Part shown: piece after piece, positions 22,529 to 34,235 of the stretch
How positions within the stretch are numbered: position 1 is the stretch's first letter
How the letters are laid out: the number at the start of each line of letters is the position of its first letter
Made by a program: the position numbers and the translations under genes
Notes under the pieces: generated by a model
What the model saw: only the letters and a program-made list of their open reading frames with translations
Told to the model about the DNA's origin: nothing
The model's database searches: none
Source of the DNA: Alligator mississippiensis
Taxonomy: Eukaryota; Chordata; Crocodylia; Alligatoridae
Reading direction: 5' to 3'
NCBI RefSeq assembly: GCF_030867095.1
Contig: NC_081826.1
Location: forward strand, 39,906,001 to 39,970,000
Length of the DNA: 64,000 bases

Positions 22529-23312
22529 ATATCCCCCGCCTCAAGACACCACCAGGCGCTCTTCTATTATTACCTGGTGTCGTAGTGGCATATGGCAATG
22601 TCTTTCCTTGGGGATCTTGTAGCTCTTCTGGTAGGTCCCTTGAATCACAGTGGGACAAAAAATCAGCCACTACATTAGTTTTCCCTGGTTTATATTCTAT
22701 AGAAAACTGGAAGGGCTGTAATGCCAAAGCCCAACGTGTTATCTTGGCATTATTGGTTTTGGCCGTCTTAAGCCATTTCAAGGGGGCGTGGTTAGTGACG
22801 ACTGTAAATTCCCTGCCGAGGAAATAGTATCTGAAATACTCTACCCCCCACTTTAGGGCCAAACACTGTCTTTCAATGGTGGCATACCTCCTTTCTGTGT
22901 CGCTGAGCTTCCCCCTGGCATAGGCCACTGGTCTTTCTGCCCCCTCCACCTTCTGGGATAAGACTGCTCCTAAGGCCTGGCCCAATGCGTCAACCTGCAG
23001 GACAAAGGGTACCAAAAAATCTGGCATGTGTAGCACCACTTCTTTACAAAGTGCCCACTTAACCCCCTCAAAGGCCCTTCTCTGTTCCTCTTCCAGCTTG
23101 ATGACTCCGTTCCCCTTCCCCTTAATTGCCTCTGTGAGAGGGGCTGTGAGTTTTGCAAAGTGGGAAACAAACCACCTGTAATAGCTGGCTAGGCCTAGGA
23201 ATGCCCGTATCTGCTTCTTCATTTCTGGGATCATGTACCTCTGTATAGCATCCACCTTATCGGCCAAAGGTTTGATCTGGCCTTGCCCTACTAAGAATCC
23301 GAGGTACTTCAT

Positions 23313-25928
23313 GGAATCATAGAATCATAGAAGTAGGGTCAGAAGGGACCTTGTAGATCTTCAAGTCCGACCCCCTGCCTGGGCAGGAGGAAAACTGGGC
23401 TCAAATGACCCCAGCCAGATAGGCATCAAGCCTCTTCTTAAAGACCCCCAGGGTAGGAGCCAGCACCACTTCCCTTGGAAGTTGGTTCCAGATCCTAGCT
23501 GCCCTAACTGTGAAGTAGTTCTTACGGATGTCTAATCTAAACCTACTCTCCAACAACTTGTGGCTGTTATTCCTTGTTATCCCTGGGGGCGCTAGGGGAA
23601 ACAAGGTCTCCCTCAAACCCTTCTGGTCCCCCCTAGTGAGTTTATAGACAGTCACCAGGTCCCCCCTCAGCCTTCTCTTGTGAAGGCTGAACAGGTTCAG
23701 GTCCCGTAGCCTCTCAATGTAGGGTCTGCCCTGCTGTCCCCAGATCATGCGGGTGGCCCTCCTTTGGACCCTCTCAATGTTGTCCACATCCCTCTTGAAG
23801 TGGGGTGTCCAGAACTGGACACAATACTCCAGCTGTGGCCTGACCAGTGTCGTGTAGAGGGGAGGATCACCTCCTTGGCCCTACTTGAGATGCACGTGTG
23901 GATGCACGATAAGGTCCGGTTAGCCCTGCCATCTGTGACCTCGCATTGTCGGCCCATGTTCATCTTGGAGTCAATAATGACTCTAAGATCCCTTTCTGCC
24001 TCCATGCTCTCAAGAAGGGAGTTTCCCATCTTATAAGTGTGCTGCTGGTTACTACTGCCCAAGTGCAGCACCCTGCACTTGTCAGTATTGAAACGCATCC
24101 TGTTTTTGTTAGCCCACCCTTGCAACCTATCCAGGTCTTTCTGCAGTGTTTCCCTCCCTACTAGCGTGCCCACCTCACCCCAAATTTTGGTATCATCAGC
24201 AAATTTGAATAGGTTGCTTTTCACCCCGTCGTCCAAATCGCTGATAAAGAAATTGAACAGTGCAGGCCCAAGGACCGAGCCCTGGGGGACTCCGCTGCCC
24301 ACTTCCCCCCAGGTCGAATATGACCCATCCACAACCACCCTCTGAGTATGACCCTTCAGCCAATTTGCAATCCATCTGACTGTGTAGGCATCAATGCCAC
24401 AGTCGCCTAGTTTTTTAATGAGGATGGGGTGGTCAACAGTGTCAAAGGCCTTGCTGAAGTCCAGAAAGACTACATCCATGGCGACACCTGCATCCAATGC
24501 TTTTGTGACCGATCGTAAAAGGCAATCAGGTTGGTCTGACATGACCTGCCCCTAATGAAACCATGCTGGTTGCCCCTGAGCATCATCCCCAATGCTGGCC
24601 CATCACAGATGTGTTCCTTGATGATCTTCTCAAAGAGTTTCCCCAGGATTGAGGTAAGACTGACGGGCCTATAGTTGCCCAGGTCCTCCCTCCTCCCTTT
24701 TTTAAAGATGGAGACCACATTGGCTATCTTCCAATCATCTGGCACCTGGCCCGAGCACCATAAGCGCTTGTAAAGCCATGCCAAGGGCCCTGCAATAACC
24801 CCTGCTAGCTCCCTCAACACCCTGGGGTGGAGAGCATCTGGACCTGCTGATTTGAACACGTCCAGCCCCTCCAGTAGCACTCTAACCCGGTCCTCCTCAA
24901 CCTTAGGTCTGGAGGCATTCCCCTCGAGTCTGTCTTGAATCACAGTGGGGGAGTCCCGGTCACTGCACAAGAAAATGGAGGTGAAGAATTTGTTAAAGAG
25001 GTCTGCCTTCTCCTCTGGCGCAACCATCAGATTGCACAACGTATCTTGCAGGGGCCCCACATTTCCCGGCGCCTTTTTCAGCCTCCCTGTATATTTGAAA
25101 AAGGACTTTTTATTATCTTTGATCTTGGATGCTAGTCCTAGCTCTATGTCCACCTTAGCTTTCCTAACAGCCCCCCTATAGGCCCGAGCAGTGGAGGTAT
25201 ACTCCTTTTTGGAGATAGCCCCCCCCCCCCCCACTGGGTGTACGTCGCCTCTTTGGCAACCAGGCATTCCCGGATGTCCTTGGTGAGCCGGGGAGGCTTT
25301 TGGGCACTCTTGCCCCCCTTGCTTCTTGTTGGGATCATCACCCCTTGGGCCTTGAGTATCTTCTTCTTAAGGAACGACCACTCATCTTGGGCACTGAGTT
25401 CCTCTGCCCTCAAGAACCCCAGCAGCTCTCCCACCAATCTCCTCAACTCGTTGAAGTTGACCCTCTTGAAGTCTAGGGCTACCGCCTTGCTGCAGGCCCT
25501 TGACACCCTGCACAGGATGATGAATTCCAGCAAGTGATGATCGCTATCACCCAGGTGGTCAAGGACCTGAAGCCCCCTTACCAGATCATCGCCTGTGGCC
25601 AGGACCAGTTCCAACAGGGCATTTCCTCTGGTGGGACTGTGCACCTCCTGGGTTAAGTGGAAGTCCTGTATCTCGGCCAGGAACCTCCTGGAATGGTCTG
25701 ACCTGGCTGACTGCTCCTCCCAGCACATGTGCAGGTAATTTAGATCACCCATGACAACTACATCCCTTGCCTTAAGTGCCTCTGCAAGCTGGCCCAAAAA
25801 TTCCCGGTCCAGCTCCTCCCCTTGGTTGGGGGGTCTGTAGTAGACCCCCACCGTTAAATCCCTCTCCCCACGACCCCCTTGTATCTTGACCCAGAGCACT
25901 TCAGCTTGCCCCTCCTCCGACCCCACTT
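23313..25928 (-). mobile_element. CR1 LINE copy E, nearly full ORF2
   Basis: A minus-strand CR1 inserted in the RT of element 3, with its 3' tail (aatcatagaatcatagaa on the plus strand) at 23313. It is 5' truncated inside the endonuclease. It is among the younger CR1 copies here, judging by the integrity of its motifs. The flanking repeat is very short (at most aag). Confidence 0.92.
23401..25926 (-). pseudogene. CR1 copy E ORF2: endonuclease C-terminus, RT and C-terminal domain
   Basis: Endonuclease residues from VGVYYRPPNQGEELD through GDLNYLHMCW (His in place of Asp at one position) to the SDHHL motif are present. Then come the linker, RT with GPDALHPRVLREL, NYRPVSLTSILGKLFE, GFIRGRSCQTNL, VFLDFSKAFDTVDHPIL, SGVPQGSVLGP and an intact FADDTK box, then the C-terminal part [22 protein letters not shown] and NQLPREVV. 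There are about three frameshifts: at the C-run 25220-25233, near 24470-24540, and near 23745-23790. It lacks about the first 90 residues. It would have acted at nicked target DNA. Confidence 0.9.
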
Positions 25929-26076
25929 AATCTCTGACTGGCCCAGTGTGCATTCCTTAGGGTGGGCCATCAGGCCGGCCTGCCTCAATTCTTGTAGCAC
26001 AGCCTGGACCGCCTCTAGATGCTGATCCCATGTTTTGGTATACACCACGATGTCATCAATATACACCACTGTGTGT

Positions 26077-28140
26077 CAGTAGTGGGGCACCAGTACCCAA
26101 TCCATCAACCTCTGAAAGGTTGCTGCTGCCCCACTGAGGACAACTGAGCTAGCTAGAAGCACTAGAACCCTCTGCCCAACCTGAAATTCGTGTTCTCCCA
26201 TGTTATCATAGTTCTGCTTTTGGCATATCTGAGTCTCTTTAAGATTATTTCTGGCCACCTGGTTTGCCTTTTTGCAGTTGCTCCTTCAGTGCCTGTGTGT
26301 ACTGGGATGTGGAGTTTCCTCTTCTCTCCATACTCTCCCATCCTTCCCTCACAACATCTAACAGGACCCTTGGGGTATGCCCAAACACCAACTCAAATGG
26401 GGCAAAGCCCAGCAATGTCTGGGGTGCTTCCCTAACAGCGAACATTAAAGGAGGGATCAACAGGTCCCACTGGCATGGGTCTTCCTGCGTACATCACCAG
26501 AGCATGGCTGTAAGGGTCTCGTTGAACCGCTCCACCAATCCGTTTGTCTGGGGGTGTGTAGCAAGCCACTAAGGTGCCTGCTACTTGGAGAGCTGGAATA
26601 GCTGCTCAGGTGCCGGTTGCTAGGACGACCAGAGGAAGCCAGTGTCCCACACCTGCTAGCTGTCAGCTGACTGGAAGGGGATGGACTGAGGCCAGGGAGG
26701 CAGTTCCCTCCTGGCTGCCAAAAGGGAAGGAGCTCTCCTAGAACAACCAAAGGAACTGCAGGAACAGCTTCTGTCACTGTGGAGAGACGGAGTATTTCCA
26801 GGTAGGGTGAAGGTTGTTAAAGCCGGGTGGCTCAAGTTTATGTTATAGCTGAGGGGCTCACATTTTGTTTACTGTTTAAGACCGGTGGCTTGGGTGAAGC
26901 TATTAGGGGTTGGAGGAGGCCTTATAGGGGACCCACAGCAGTGTGGAGATCCCAGCGCCAGCAAGGGCACAGCATTCAGTGTGCACTGACCCCAGCCCCA
27001 GAGAGGGGGCATTGGCGAGAAGCCCCAGTGAGGGTATGGTAAGCCCTAGAGAAGGGGGCAGCATTTTGGAGGAGTCCTGGAGATGGGGCAGAAAGAAGAC
27101 CCGGGGAGGGGGCAGCGAGAAGGCCTGGAGAGGGGTGCAGTCCCTGGAGCCAGCAAGGCGCAATCCTGAAGAAGCCAGGGAGCTCAGATGCACCTGTGGT
27201 GCAGCTTGGTATTGGTAGTTGTGTTTTTTTTGTGGCCTGGGAGGCTGCAGGCTCAGGGTCGTCCCCTGGTTTTGGGCTTGCGATCCTCCAGCTATGGGGC
27301 TGGTGCCCGAGCCTCTGGGCCAGGGTACAGATTGGAGCAGGAAAAGGGGCCACGGGCCTCAAGACAATAGAAAAGGCTAGAGCCTCGGAGTCAAACCCTA
27401 TTTAGTAGGTTTAGATGGGGAGGCCTAGCTAGAGAAAATCAGGGGTCAGTCTCACATAGGGTAAAGGCCCCAAGATACCCAATACAATAGGCAGCCTCCC
27501 ACTCGCAAGAACATCATCATAATTTCCATCAAGATATGGCAGACGATTATAGGGCGGGACATAAGAACCCTAAAGAAGGATCCAAGGGTGCCCCACGCAA
27601 GGCGTGGAGTGCTAGGAAGATGGTGCTGGGAAGGGCGACTTGTTACAGGATGGTATATGGAAGTGCAGAGGTGCTTGATGTGCAAAATCTGACAGAGCCC
27701 TCTCATCATGTGGGACATAAAGTTAGTACCCTGGTCCGTGATGATCTCCCAGGGTATCCCCACCCAGAAGACCCACTTCAGTAGCTCTTCTGCCACTCAG
27801 GTACTTGTCACTGACCTAAGTGGAATGGCTTCCGGATAGCGGGTGGCATAATCAATCAACACCAGTATAAACTGGTGGCCTCCCAATGACTTGGGTAATG
27901 GGCCTATGATGTCTAAGGCCACCTGCAAAAATGGCTCCCCAATCACTGGCATGGACTGCAGTGGCACTGTGGGGGGTTTCTTTAGGCTCACCTTGTGACA
28001 TTCCGGACAGGTAGTACAGAACTGTTTCACATGTTGGTACAAATGGAGCCAAAAGACCCTCCCCATCAACCTGGCCACCATTTTTTCTCAGCCTAGGTGC
28101 CCCCCAAGGGGGTGAGTATGAGTCAAGCATAACAACCTCT
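26077..28140 (-). pseudogene. Integrase, element 3 (fossil, split by a solo LTR)
   Basis: The HHCC domain is marked by a GGHLG-type segment and CPEC (near 28000-28130). The core shows LIDYATRYPEAIPL, ITDQGTNFMS and, on the far side of the solo LTR, HPQTNGLVERFNETL (26509-26553). Then comes the segment FALREAP-like to PFELVFGHTPR and the tail QRVLVLL. It lies upstream of RT on the element's own strand. Confidence 0.85.
26557..27647 (+). mobile_element. Solo LTR (family C) in the integrase of element 3
   Basis: It starts TGTAGCAAGCC and ends CTTGTTACA, with flanks gggtg (26552-26556) and ggatg (27648-27652), a 5-bp duplication with one change. The integrase codons for YHP and QTNG join across it. 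The middle block (ggtggcttgggtgaagctat, then taggggttggaggaggcc) is shared with the LTRs at 43841-45008 and 55429-56393. The shared 3' motif is at 27526-27546. Confidence 0.85.
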
Positions 28141-28459
28141 CCTGGTACCTCTGGGGAACCAGGAGCTGGGCTACCCCCTACCCATCCTCTTGCAACACGA
28201 TATAGGAGTCCACCTCTCACCTCGCAATGGGGTATCTGATTGCAGAGATCTGGCCAAACCACCTGCTTGTCATCATGGGTGATGTCTGTCTCCCAGATGG
28301 CCTGAAAGGCGGGTTCATCCCATTGGGCCTCCCAGAACTGGACTCCACTGATGAGTGATTCAAGGTCCCAGAGGGTCCCTACCTCCTCTTCTGGATCGGT
28401 TGGCTGCTCTTCTCCCACCAGCCCTGATCTCCAGTCCCTCTGGATTTGTTGGTTCTCAA

Positions 28460-29710
28460 GAATCATATAGATTTCTGGCGAGTCCCGACTGAGGATCATA
28501 GGGTAGGTTAAGTCAGCTGCCATTCCCACTGGTATCACCCTGGTGACTCCTTGTACACTCACTTGAATTCTCCACCTCGGGTATACCAAAACCTGCCCAT
28601 GTAAGCATAGCATCTTGATAGGGTTGGTCCTTGCCCCTTCCTCACGTGGTAACAGGCCTGCTCTAACTAGCGTCTGATCACACCCACTATCTAAAACGGC
28701 GTGGATTGCCCTTCCCACTACCACAGCCATCACTGTGGGTTTGTCTTGGGAGACTGCCTCTGCAGTAGTCCCCAGGCTGCAGTCCATCATTTCTACTGGG
28801 GAAGAATCCCGTGGTGTGGGGCGGCTGCCTCGGCTATCTCTTCAGCCCTCTGGCTCAGCTACTGAGAGTTAGGGAATTATCTGGCACTCCTGTGCGAAGT
28901 GTCCCCTTTTTCCTCAATGGAAACATGTAGGACCTGCCATTGAAGCTCGAGTTGGCACCCAGCTCTCCCGGTCTCCCTTCTTCTCACTAGGCCTAGTGCC
29001 TGCTGATGTCCCACTCTTGTCCCCATTCTCTCAAAGTAGCTCACTTTGGGCACAGTCAAAATCCTCCACCAGCTGCAGTGCTTCCCGCAACATCTTGGGG
29101 CAATGCTGCCGCACCCACCTCTGGGTATCCTCTTCTAGATCCACCAGGAACTGTTTCAACAAGAAGGCATCCATGATTTCCCCTTGGGATAACTGAGTCG
29201 GTTGGATCCACCGTTCTTGGAGATCTGTCAGCTTCTGGAGAAGAACCTGGGGAGCCTTATCCTCCTTCTTCTTTCTAGCATGGAACATCTGACAATAATG
29301 CTCTGGGGTGATATCTAGGCAGTACAGGATCTGTTCCTTTACCTGGTCATAGTCTTGGGCTGTGAGTCGAACCATCGCTCTATAGGCGGCCTGGGCGGGG
29401 CCCACCAACAATACCTTTGCTGCCTATCTAGATTTGTCCAGACCCACGGCCACTGTGGCCCATTCAAAGCTTTCCAGAAATGCTTCGGGGTCATCCTCAG
29501 CTGATATTTTTGGGATTCTCAAATCCACCATGTTCTGACTTATCAGTTCTTGTTGCTTCAGCATTTGCTTATCCAAGGCCATTCGTCAGTTCACTTGCTG
29601 TTGTTGTTGTTGTTGTAAGATCTGTGCCACGAGGTTTAAGGTTTGCTGCACGGCATCCATTCCTGCTAGGGGTCCAGCCTGTGCCTCCATCATCTGTCCG
29701 AGGCCTGGGG
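28460..29710 (-). pseudogene. Gag, zinc knuckle and protease, element 3 (fossil)
   Basis: The Gag part includes AQAAYRAMVRLTAQDYDQVK and YCLDITPEHYCQMFHARKKK, closely matching the element 2 Gag. A zinc-knuckle remnant (GHFAQEC) lies near 28880-28930. The protease shows VLDSGCDQTLVRAGLL, with DSG in place of DTG, which is also an active form in this fold, and ends with YPMILSRDSP. The coding order matches element 2. Confidence 0.8.
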
Positions 29711-29720
29711 TAGGTTCATC

Positions 29721-29739
29721 GTTCCTGGCCAATGCACCA
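29721..29739 (-). promoter_or_regulatory. Primer-binding site, tRNA-Gly(GCC), element 3
   Basis: On the minus strand it reads tggtgcattggccaggaa, one mismatch from the tRNA-Gly(GCC) complement used by element 2. It lies a few bases inside the 5' LTR end. Confidence 0.8.
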
Positions 29740-29743
29740 ATTT

Positions 29744-31022
29744 GTTGCTGGTAGGTGTTGTATGGCTTTGGTCCCTTTCTGGTTAGTGTCTTCCTCCCTA
29801 GTGATGTCAGGGTGAGACTGCACCCTAAGGCCACCTAGATGGTTTTGAGTACTGCCCTTCTCGCCTCCCATGACTTTGATGTTGATAGATGGGGGAGGCA
29901 GTTCCCTGTTGGTGGTCCCAGAGAGGTCGTCACCCTGGATCTTTCTTTGTGGGGCTCCAAACCTCCCCCTTATCCCACCCTTACCACATCCACAGCCTGG
30001 GAGATCTCAGCCTCCTTGTACCTTTCCCCAGGGTGATCTCTTCTTGCTCATGAGGCCCACCCTGAGCGAGGTCAGGTGTCCAGCTGTCAGTTTCCACTGG
30101 ATAGTTTCTTAAACTTCAGGCCAACCCGCAGACAACTAAACACACCCCAGCCTGGGGTAATGATAACTCAAAAGGTCCTTCACTCCCAGCGAAGGCATTA
30201 AGCATCTACTGACGCAGTACAGAGGACTCCGGCTTCCCGGACCCTTCCACCTTCCTGGGGTGGGAGAGAGACTCGACATTGGTCCCTCCACTTACTCTTC
30301 CTAGGGACCCGGAAGTTAGGAGCTGGTTACTCCTATTTCCACCACTGAGTGGGAGTCGCACCCTCTCCACCAGGCTTTGGGCCAGCAGCTGCCTAATTTT
30401 CTTTCTTCACCCGGCTGCCCACCACGTTCTGGCGCTGCTTACGGCCCTTCCCCACCGGGATACCTGGCCGCTCCCCTGGAGCCTGATCTTCTCCCGTGAC
30501 TGAGGGGATGACCTTCCTCTCCCTGCTGTGCCTCTCTGGCAAACTCCGGCTCCTTGAGCTCATCTCCAGGGTTTTTCCTGCCAGGCTGCCTTGTCAGACA
30601 CTGGGGCTTCTTGCCCTGCGTCCTGCTCTGCAGCTCCTACCCAGGTCTGCCACCCGGGGCTCCTTGCCGGCATCCTGCTTCTCCCTGCCGGCACTCCTCT
30701 GTTCTCTGCTCAGCAACACCTGGGGTTCCTCACCGGTGTCCTGATTGTGCTCGCTGGTGTCCTGTTGTTCCCTGCTCTTCTCCACTGCCCGCCTCACACC
30801 AGCAGCCACTGTTTCTTTCTCCCGGCAGCTGGGTGTCTCCCCAGCTGCCTTTTGAGCAGCCCATGCTGCTCTCGGGCTCTGCCCCCGGGGTGTGCTGATC
30901 CACAGGCTCAGGCAGCTGTGGAGCTGCAGAGCCTGTGTCGGCCCCTGCAGTGAGTATCGGGGCTTGTCGGGCGGGGTCCCAGGACATGTTGGGCGGGGGG
31001 GGCTTCTGTCTCCTCTCCCACA
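29744..31022 (-). repeat. 5' LTR of element 3
   Basis: On the minus strand it starts TGTGGGAGAGGAGACAGAAG and ends CCAGCAACA before the primer site. It aligns with 21300-22528 throughout, for example at the shared gtgagtatcggggcttgtc and the ggcagttccctgttggtggt segments. The shared LTR motif is at 29862-29884. Confidence 0.85.
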
Positions 31023-31538
31023 ACTACCCACAGATGACTACCCTCTACTTTCAGGAATGCTGACTTGCCACCAGAACTTTGGTGGAGTGACATCTGGGAC
31101 TGGGTAAGACCATTGGACTAGGTGTTTTTCTTTCTCTATGTAGAAATTATCAAGCTAACATTTAATGTGTTAATAAAAATTAGATTTTAGTCAGGTTGAA
31201 TGGTGTGCAGTGTATTCCATGTTAAACTCCAGGTTGACTATGCTTTGGTGATTCTTTAGCACCATGAGTGCATAACACTGGGCCACCTGGAGCCAGCCTC
31301 TGGCCACTGAGTCCAGCTCCAGCTGGCTCCATGCCACCTGTAGCAGCCTGCCTGGACCCTGCTGTTGGGGCCTAGCACTCTGTCACCGCAAGTCTGCTTG
31401 TCCCATGCCATGCCCCTGCACTGGGTGGTACATGTACCTGCCCAGGCCCACCGGCACCGGGACTGTCAAACAGAGTCCCAGCAAGCCATCAAGGGATCCA
31501 TGCTGGCATCCTCCCTGACAGCACATGCTGCCTCCCAG
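31023..31538. other. Unassigned DNA right of element 3
   Basis: AT-rich for 200 bp, then GC-rich leading into the SANT-like fossil. It shares a gggccacctg.agccagcct block with 20940-20959. It may be the left part of the Harbinger-like relic. Confidence 0.45.
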
Positions 31539-31539
31539 A

Positions 31540-31835
31540 ACCACAAATGGTCTGAAGAAGAGACCACGGACCTTGTGTCACTATGAAGTGAGGCTGGGGT
31601 CCTCAGCCAGTTTCCACAGAGTAAGTGCCCAATACGCACATCTATGAGGGCCTGTTAGGCTGCATATGAGTGTGGGCATGACTGGTTGGTACACCAGTGC
31701 TACATAAAGGTCAGGACACAGTAGATCATTGTCAATAACCACAACCGCTGGGCAGGGGCTGTCTGCAAGTCCATGCCCTTTATGTGGCAGCTGGATGACA
31801 TCCTCGTGCCCTGGGACCCTGGCTGGAGCTGTACT
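31540..31835 (+). pseudogene. SANT/Myb-like DNA-binding domain fossil (Harbinger-type partner protein)
   Basis: One frame reads HKWSEEETTDLVSL, a stop, SEAGVLSQF, then ECGHDWLVHQCYIKV, a stop, and IIVNNHNRWAGAVCKSMPF and WQLDDIL. This follows the SANT/Myb-like trihelix domain (W-S-E-E-E...L-W; G....W..QC..K.K; D.N.SG...CPF...LD.IL) common in the Harbinger/PIF transposon accessory protein and in host genes derived from it. Three in-frame stops (near 31582, 31651 and 31717) make it a pseudogene. In active Harbinger elements this protein helps bring the transposase to DNA. A host retrocopy is a less likely alternative. Confidence 0.65.
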
Positions 31836-32342
31836 ATTTACATGAGCATGGGCAGCCTGCCTGAGCCTCCACTGCAGCCTGGCACCTGCAGCAAGTCGTT
31901 ACTGGATAAGGGCCCCTTGGGCCACCAGGAGCCTGTCCCACCACACTTCCCACCCCTGGCCTTGTCTTGCAGCTCCAGGAGCCTGGGCCAGCATCTGCCC
32001 CACCAGCTCTGGGTGTGCAGCCTCAACCAGGAAGCCGGGCTGGCTATGGCATTGCTGGGCCTCAGCAGCTCCAGCTCCTCCCCAAAGGAGGCCTGTGCCC
32101 AAGCAACTGAATGTTGCACCCCTGTGCCCAGGACACTACTGGAAACCACATGTCCTCACTGCCAGTGAGGACTGAATCAGGCTGCCAGGCATGCCTGCCA
32201 CACCCACCTGGTAAGCCCCATACTTGGGGGCTCCCTGCCGCTACCCGAGCCCTGCTCCCTGCCCCCAGCCCAGCCCGGCCATGCTCCCTGTGGCCCCTGG
32301 GTTCCCCCTCCCCCTCAAGCACACAAAGAAGTGGGAAAGAGT
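31836..32342. other. GC-rich interior of the Harbinger-like relic
   Basis: It lies between the SANT-like fossil and the possible transposase tail. The frame stays open on the plus strand to 32168 but has low-complexity, non-conserved residues. No domain is recognised. Confidence 0.45.
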
Positions 32343-32600
32343 GCAAAACTTTATTGAGTAGCTTCTGCCCCTGAAGGTAGGTGGGCATGGGCCTCTCACA
32401 TGCAGAGGAATGCTTTGATGCTGGCAGCAATGTTGTCTTTGGTTGTGGGGGACAGTGATGTGTAACACAGCCACAGGCAGGCTCTCCAGGTGGCCACAGA
32501 GGTTGCATGGTAACACAGGCTTGCCTCCCGCACCGTTGAAGCTCAGGGTCCCACACCAAGTTCGCATGTGAACTTGGGGCACCATGGTGATCAGCAGCTG
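32343..32600 (-). pseudogene. Possible Harbinger transposase 3' end
   Basis: On the minus strand a stretch with CNLCGHLES and nearby ACV recalls the VACCVLHNLCE signature near the end of Harbinger transposases. It needs one frame change, so this is weak. An AATAAA polyadenylation signal lies downstream on the same strand (32350-32355). Convergence with the SANT-like fossil matches the two-gene Harbinger layout. Most of the transposase is missing or unrecognisable. Confidence 0.35.
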
Positions 32601-33436
32601 TGTTGGCTACAAATGTTCAACTCGGGATCTTTAAAATTCTGGTTTATTAGGCGGATTGAAACACTGTAATGAAGTCAAATCATAAACCTTGGGGCTGCCC
32701 CCCCCCCCCCCCCCCACACACACACAGTAGCAAGCTACAAGAGTCAGGTATACCTATCCCACAGGCGCTGGAGTCTGCCATTGATGGCCAGTCGAGACTT
32801 CTTTCAGTGTGGTGTTATCCTCCAGAAGGGGGGCGCTGGCTGGTCCTTTTGGCTGGACAGGTCGGGTGCTGGTCAAGTTGGAGATCAAGAGGGCGCCCCT
32901 GAGGGTCACTTTTCACTGCTTTTTATCTGTCCTTGGGGAACTAAAGACATACAATACTACACATTACCAATTCTAGTATATCAGAGTGAAGCTGAGGAAA
33001 CCCATGAACAGCTTTGGCACGATCAACAGCAATCCAGAGAAGAACAAACCGGAGCAGAGCATAGAACAAGCGTGCAGTTCTTCCCCACAGCAACTCTTAC
33101 ATACTCAGGATACACACAGCCCTCTTAGCTCTTCACACTGCACTAAATTGTGCACACAGCACACAAATTCCTGCCAAAATAATAGTACCTGCTGATCAAT
33201 ATATTGTGCACACATTACTAAAATGTTCACATGAGACACTATGATTTTTCACATGTCCCTCTATATGGGATTGAGAGGTAAAAAGGTCACTCCTTCTAGA
33301 ATTATCCCACCGTACAGTACAGTGCACAAGTAAGAGACAAACTTCTTTATGCCTCAAACCAATTATAACTACAGGCATAAAACTAATTATTTAAACAATA
33401 GGGACAATCTTCAGGGCCAACACCTGGCCCCTGACA
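32601..33436 (-). mobile_element. Solo LTR, ERV-like
   Basis: On the minus strand it starts TGTCAGGGGCC and ends GTAGCCAACA, with a polyadenylation signal AATAAA (32643-32648) about 45 bp before the end, a typical R-U5 layout. It contains a C-run with a short (CA)n tract (32699-32726). No clear target duplication is seen. The family is not assigned, and it lacks the motif shared by the Ty3 LTRs here. Confidence 0.6.
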
Positions 33437-34235
33437 GTGCCCCTCATTCAGGACCCACAGCTGCCAGAGCACTGCACCACCAGGGCAAGGTGCCTCTTGC
33501 CCACCAGGCAGCAGCAGGGGGCACAACTCTGTGCCACCACACCCATTGCTGCTGGGCAGGCAGTGGCATGGGGCTCCCAGTGGCGGCACCAAGGCTCCCC
33601 ACCCTGCTCTGCCCTCCTGTGCGGGGTCCCACCTACTGGGCTGTGGAGGCCCCCAGGGGGAGGGCAACAGGGCGAGGAGCCCCAAGGCCACAGCTGCCAG
33701 CCCTCATCTGCCCCCACCCCATGCACAAATCTGGGGGGAACATGCCCCCCATGCCCCCCATGCCCCCCCTGGGAGTGCACACGGTGGCAGGGAGCCCCCT
33801 CCCCCCCCCGCCTCCCAGATGAGCCACCCACAGCTCCATCCTGCTCCCCACGGGGGTCTTTCAGTTGCAAATTCCTACCCCAGCCCCAAGCCCCAGGCCC
33901 CATATACTGTCCTGGCTGGGCAGCACCCCCAGTCCCAGTGCTGCCCAACTCCCTCCCTCTCTCCCTATGGGGGCCTCAATCCCTCCCCTCCCAGACTTAC
34001 CTGAGGGGAGCTGCAGGAGCTGTTCTCCATGCTGCTTGGCTGCCACATGCATGTGTGCATATGTACATGCATGTAGCACCCCCTGCCTGATTACCCTCCT
34101 CCTGCTTCCCCCAGGCCTTTGCAGGCTGAAACTCTGCCAGCCTGCAGGGAAAACCTGCTATTCCCCCTGTTTTTCTCCTTTAAAGGAGAAAATCCATGTT
34201 TTTCTGTGTTTTTCCATGGTGACTGGAAAACCCAG
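33437..34235 (-). repeat. GC-rich block resembling the CR1 leader
   Basis: Read on the minus strand, it has modules similar to the CR1 copy A leader: ggtaagtctg followed by a G-rich tract, and gcatgttccccccagatttg against gcatgcccccctgatctg. Its left-hand minus-strand end (34110-34205) also matches the interior of the hAT element at 41590-41690, including ttctcctttaaaggagaa. It is non-coding despite long open frames, which are an effect of GC content. Confidence 0.5.

Larger units (their letters stand above)
22640..26080 (-). pseudogene. Reverse transcriptase and RNase H, element 3 (fossil, split by a CR1)
   Basis: RT core blocks GAAATFQRLMD and VVYIDDIVVYTKTWDQHL lie right of the CR1. The rest lies left of it: YLGFLVGQGQIKPLADK, FLGLASYYRWFV, then RNase H with [38 protein letters not shown] and GKTNVVADFLSH. 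The domain order and sequence agree with element 2. Confidence 0.88.
21300..31022 (-). mobile_element. Ty3 LTR element 3 (Gmr1-like), split by a CR1 and a solo LTR
   Basis: On the minus strand the order is LTR (31022-29744), tRNA-Gly primer site, Gag, protease, integrase, RT, RNase H, purine tract, LTR (22528 to about 21300). It is the same integrase-before-RT arrangement as element 2, but with an unrelated-looking LTR body. Two later insertions sit inside: CR1 copy E (23313-25928) in RT and a solo LTR (26557-27647) in the integrase core. The element has roughly ten or more breaks. I did not find a clear target duplication, because the far end of the 3' LTR is decayed. Confidence 0.85.

Noticed and set aside
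22003-22827. 274-codon plus-strand open frame
   Set aside because: It runs through the 3' LTR and the reverse strand of the element 3 RNase H region; it has no domain of its own.
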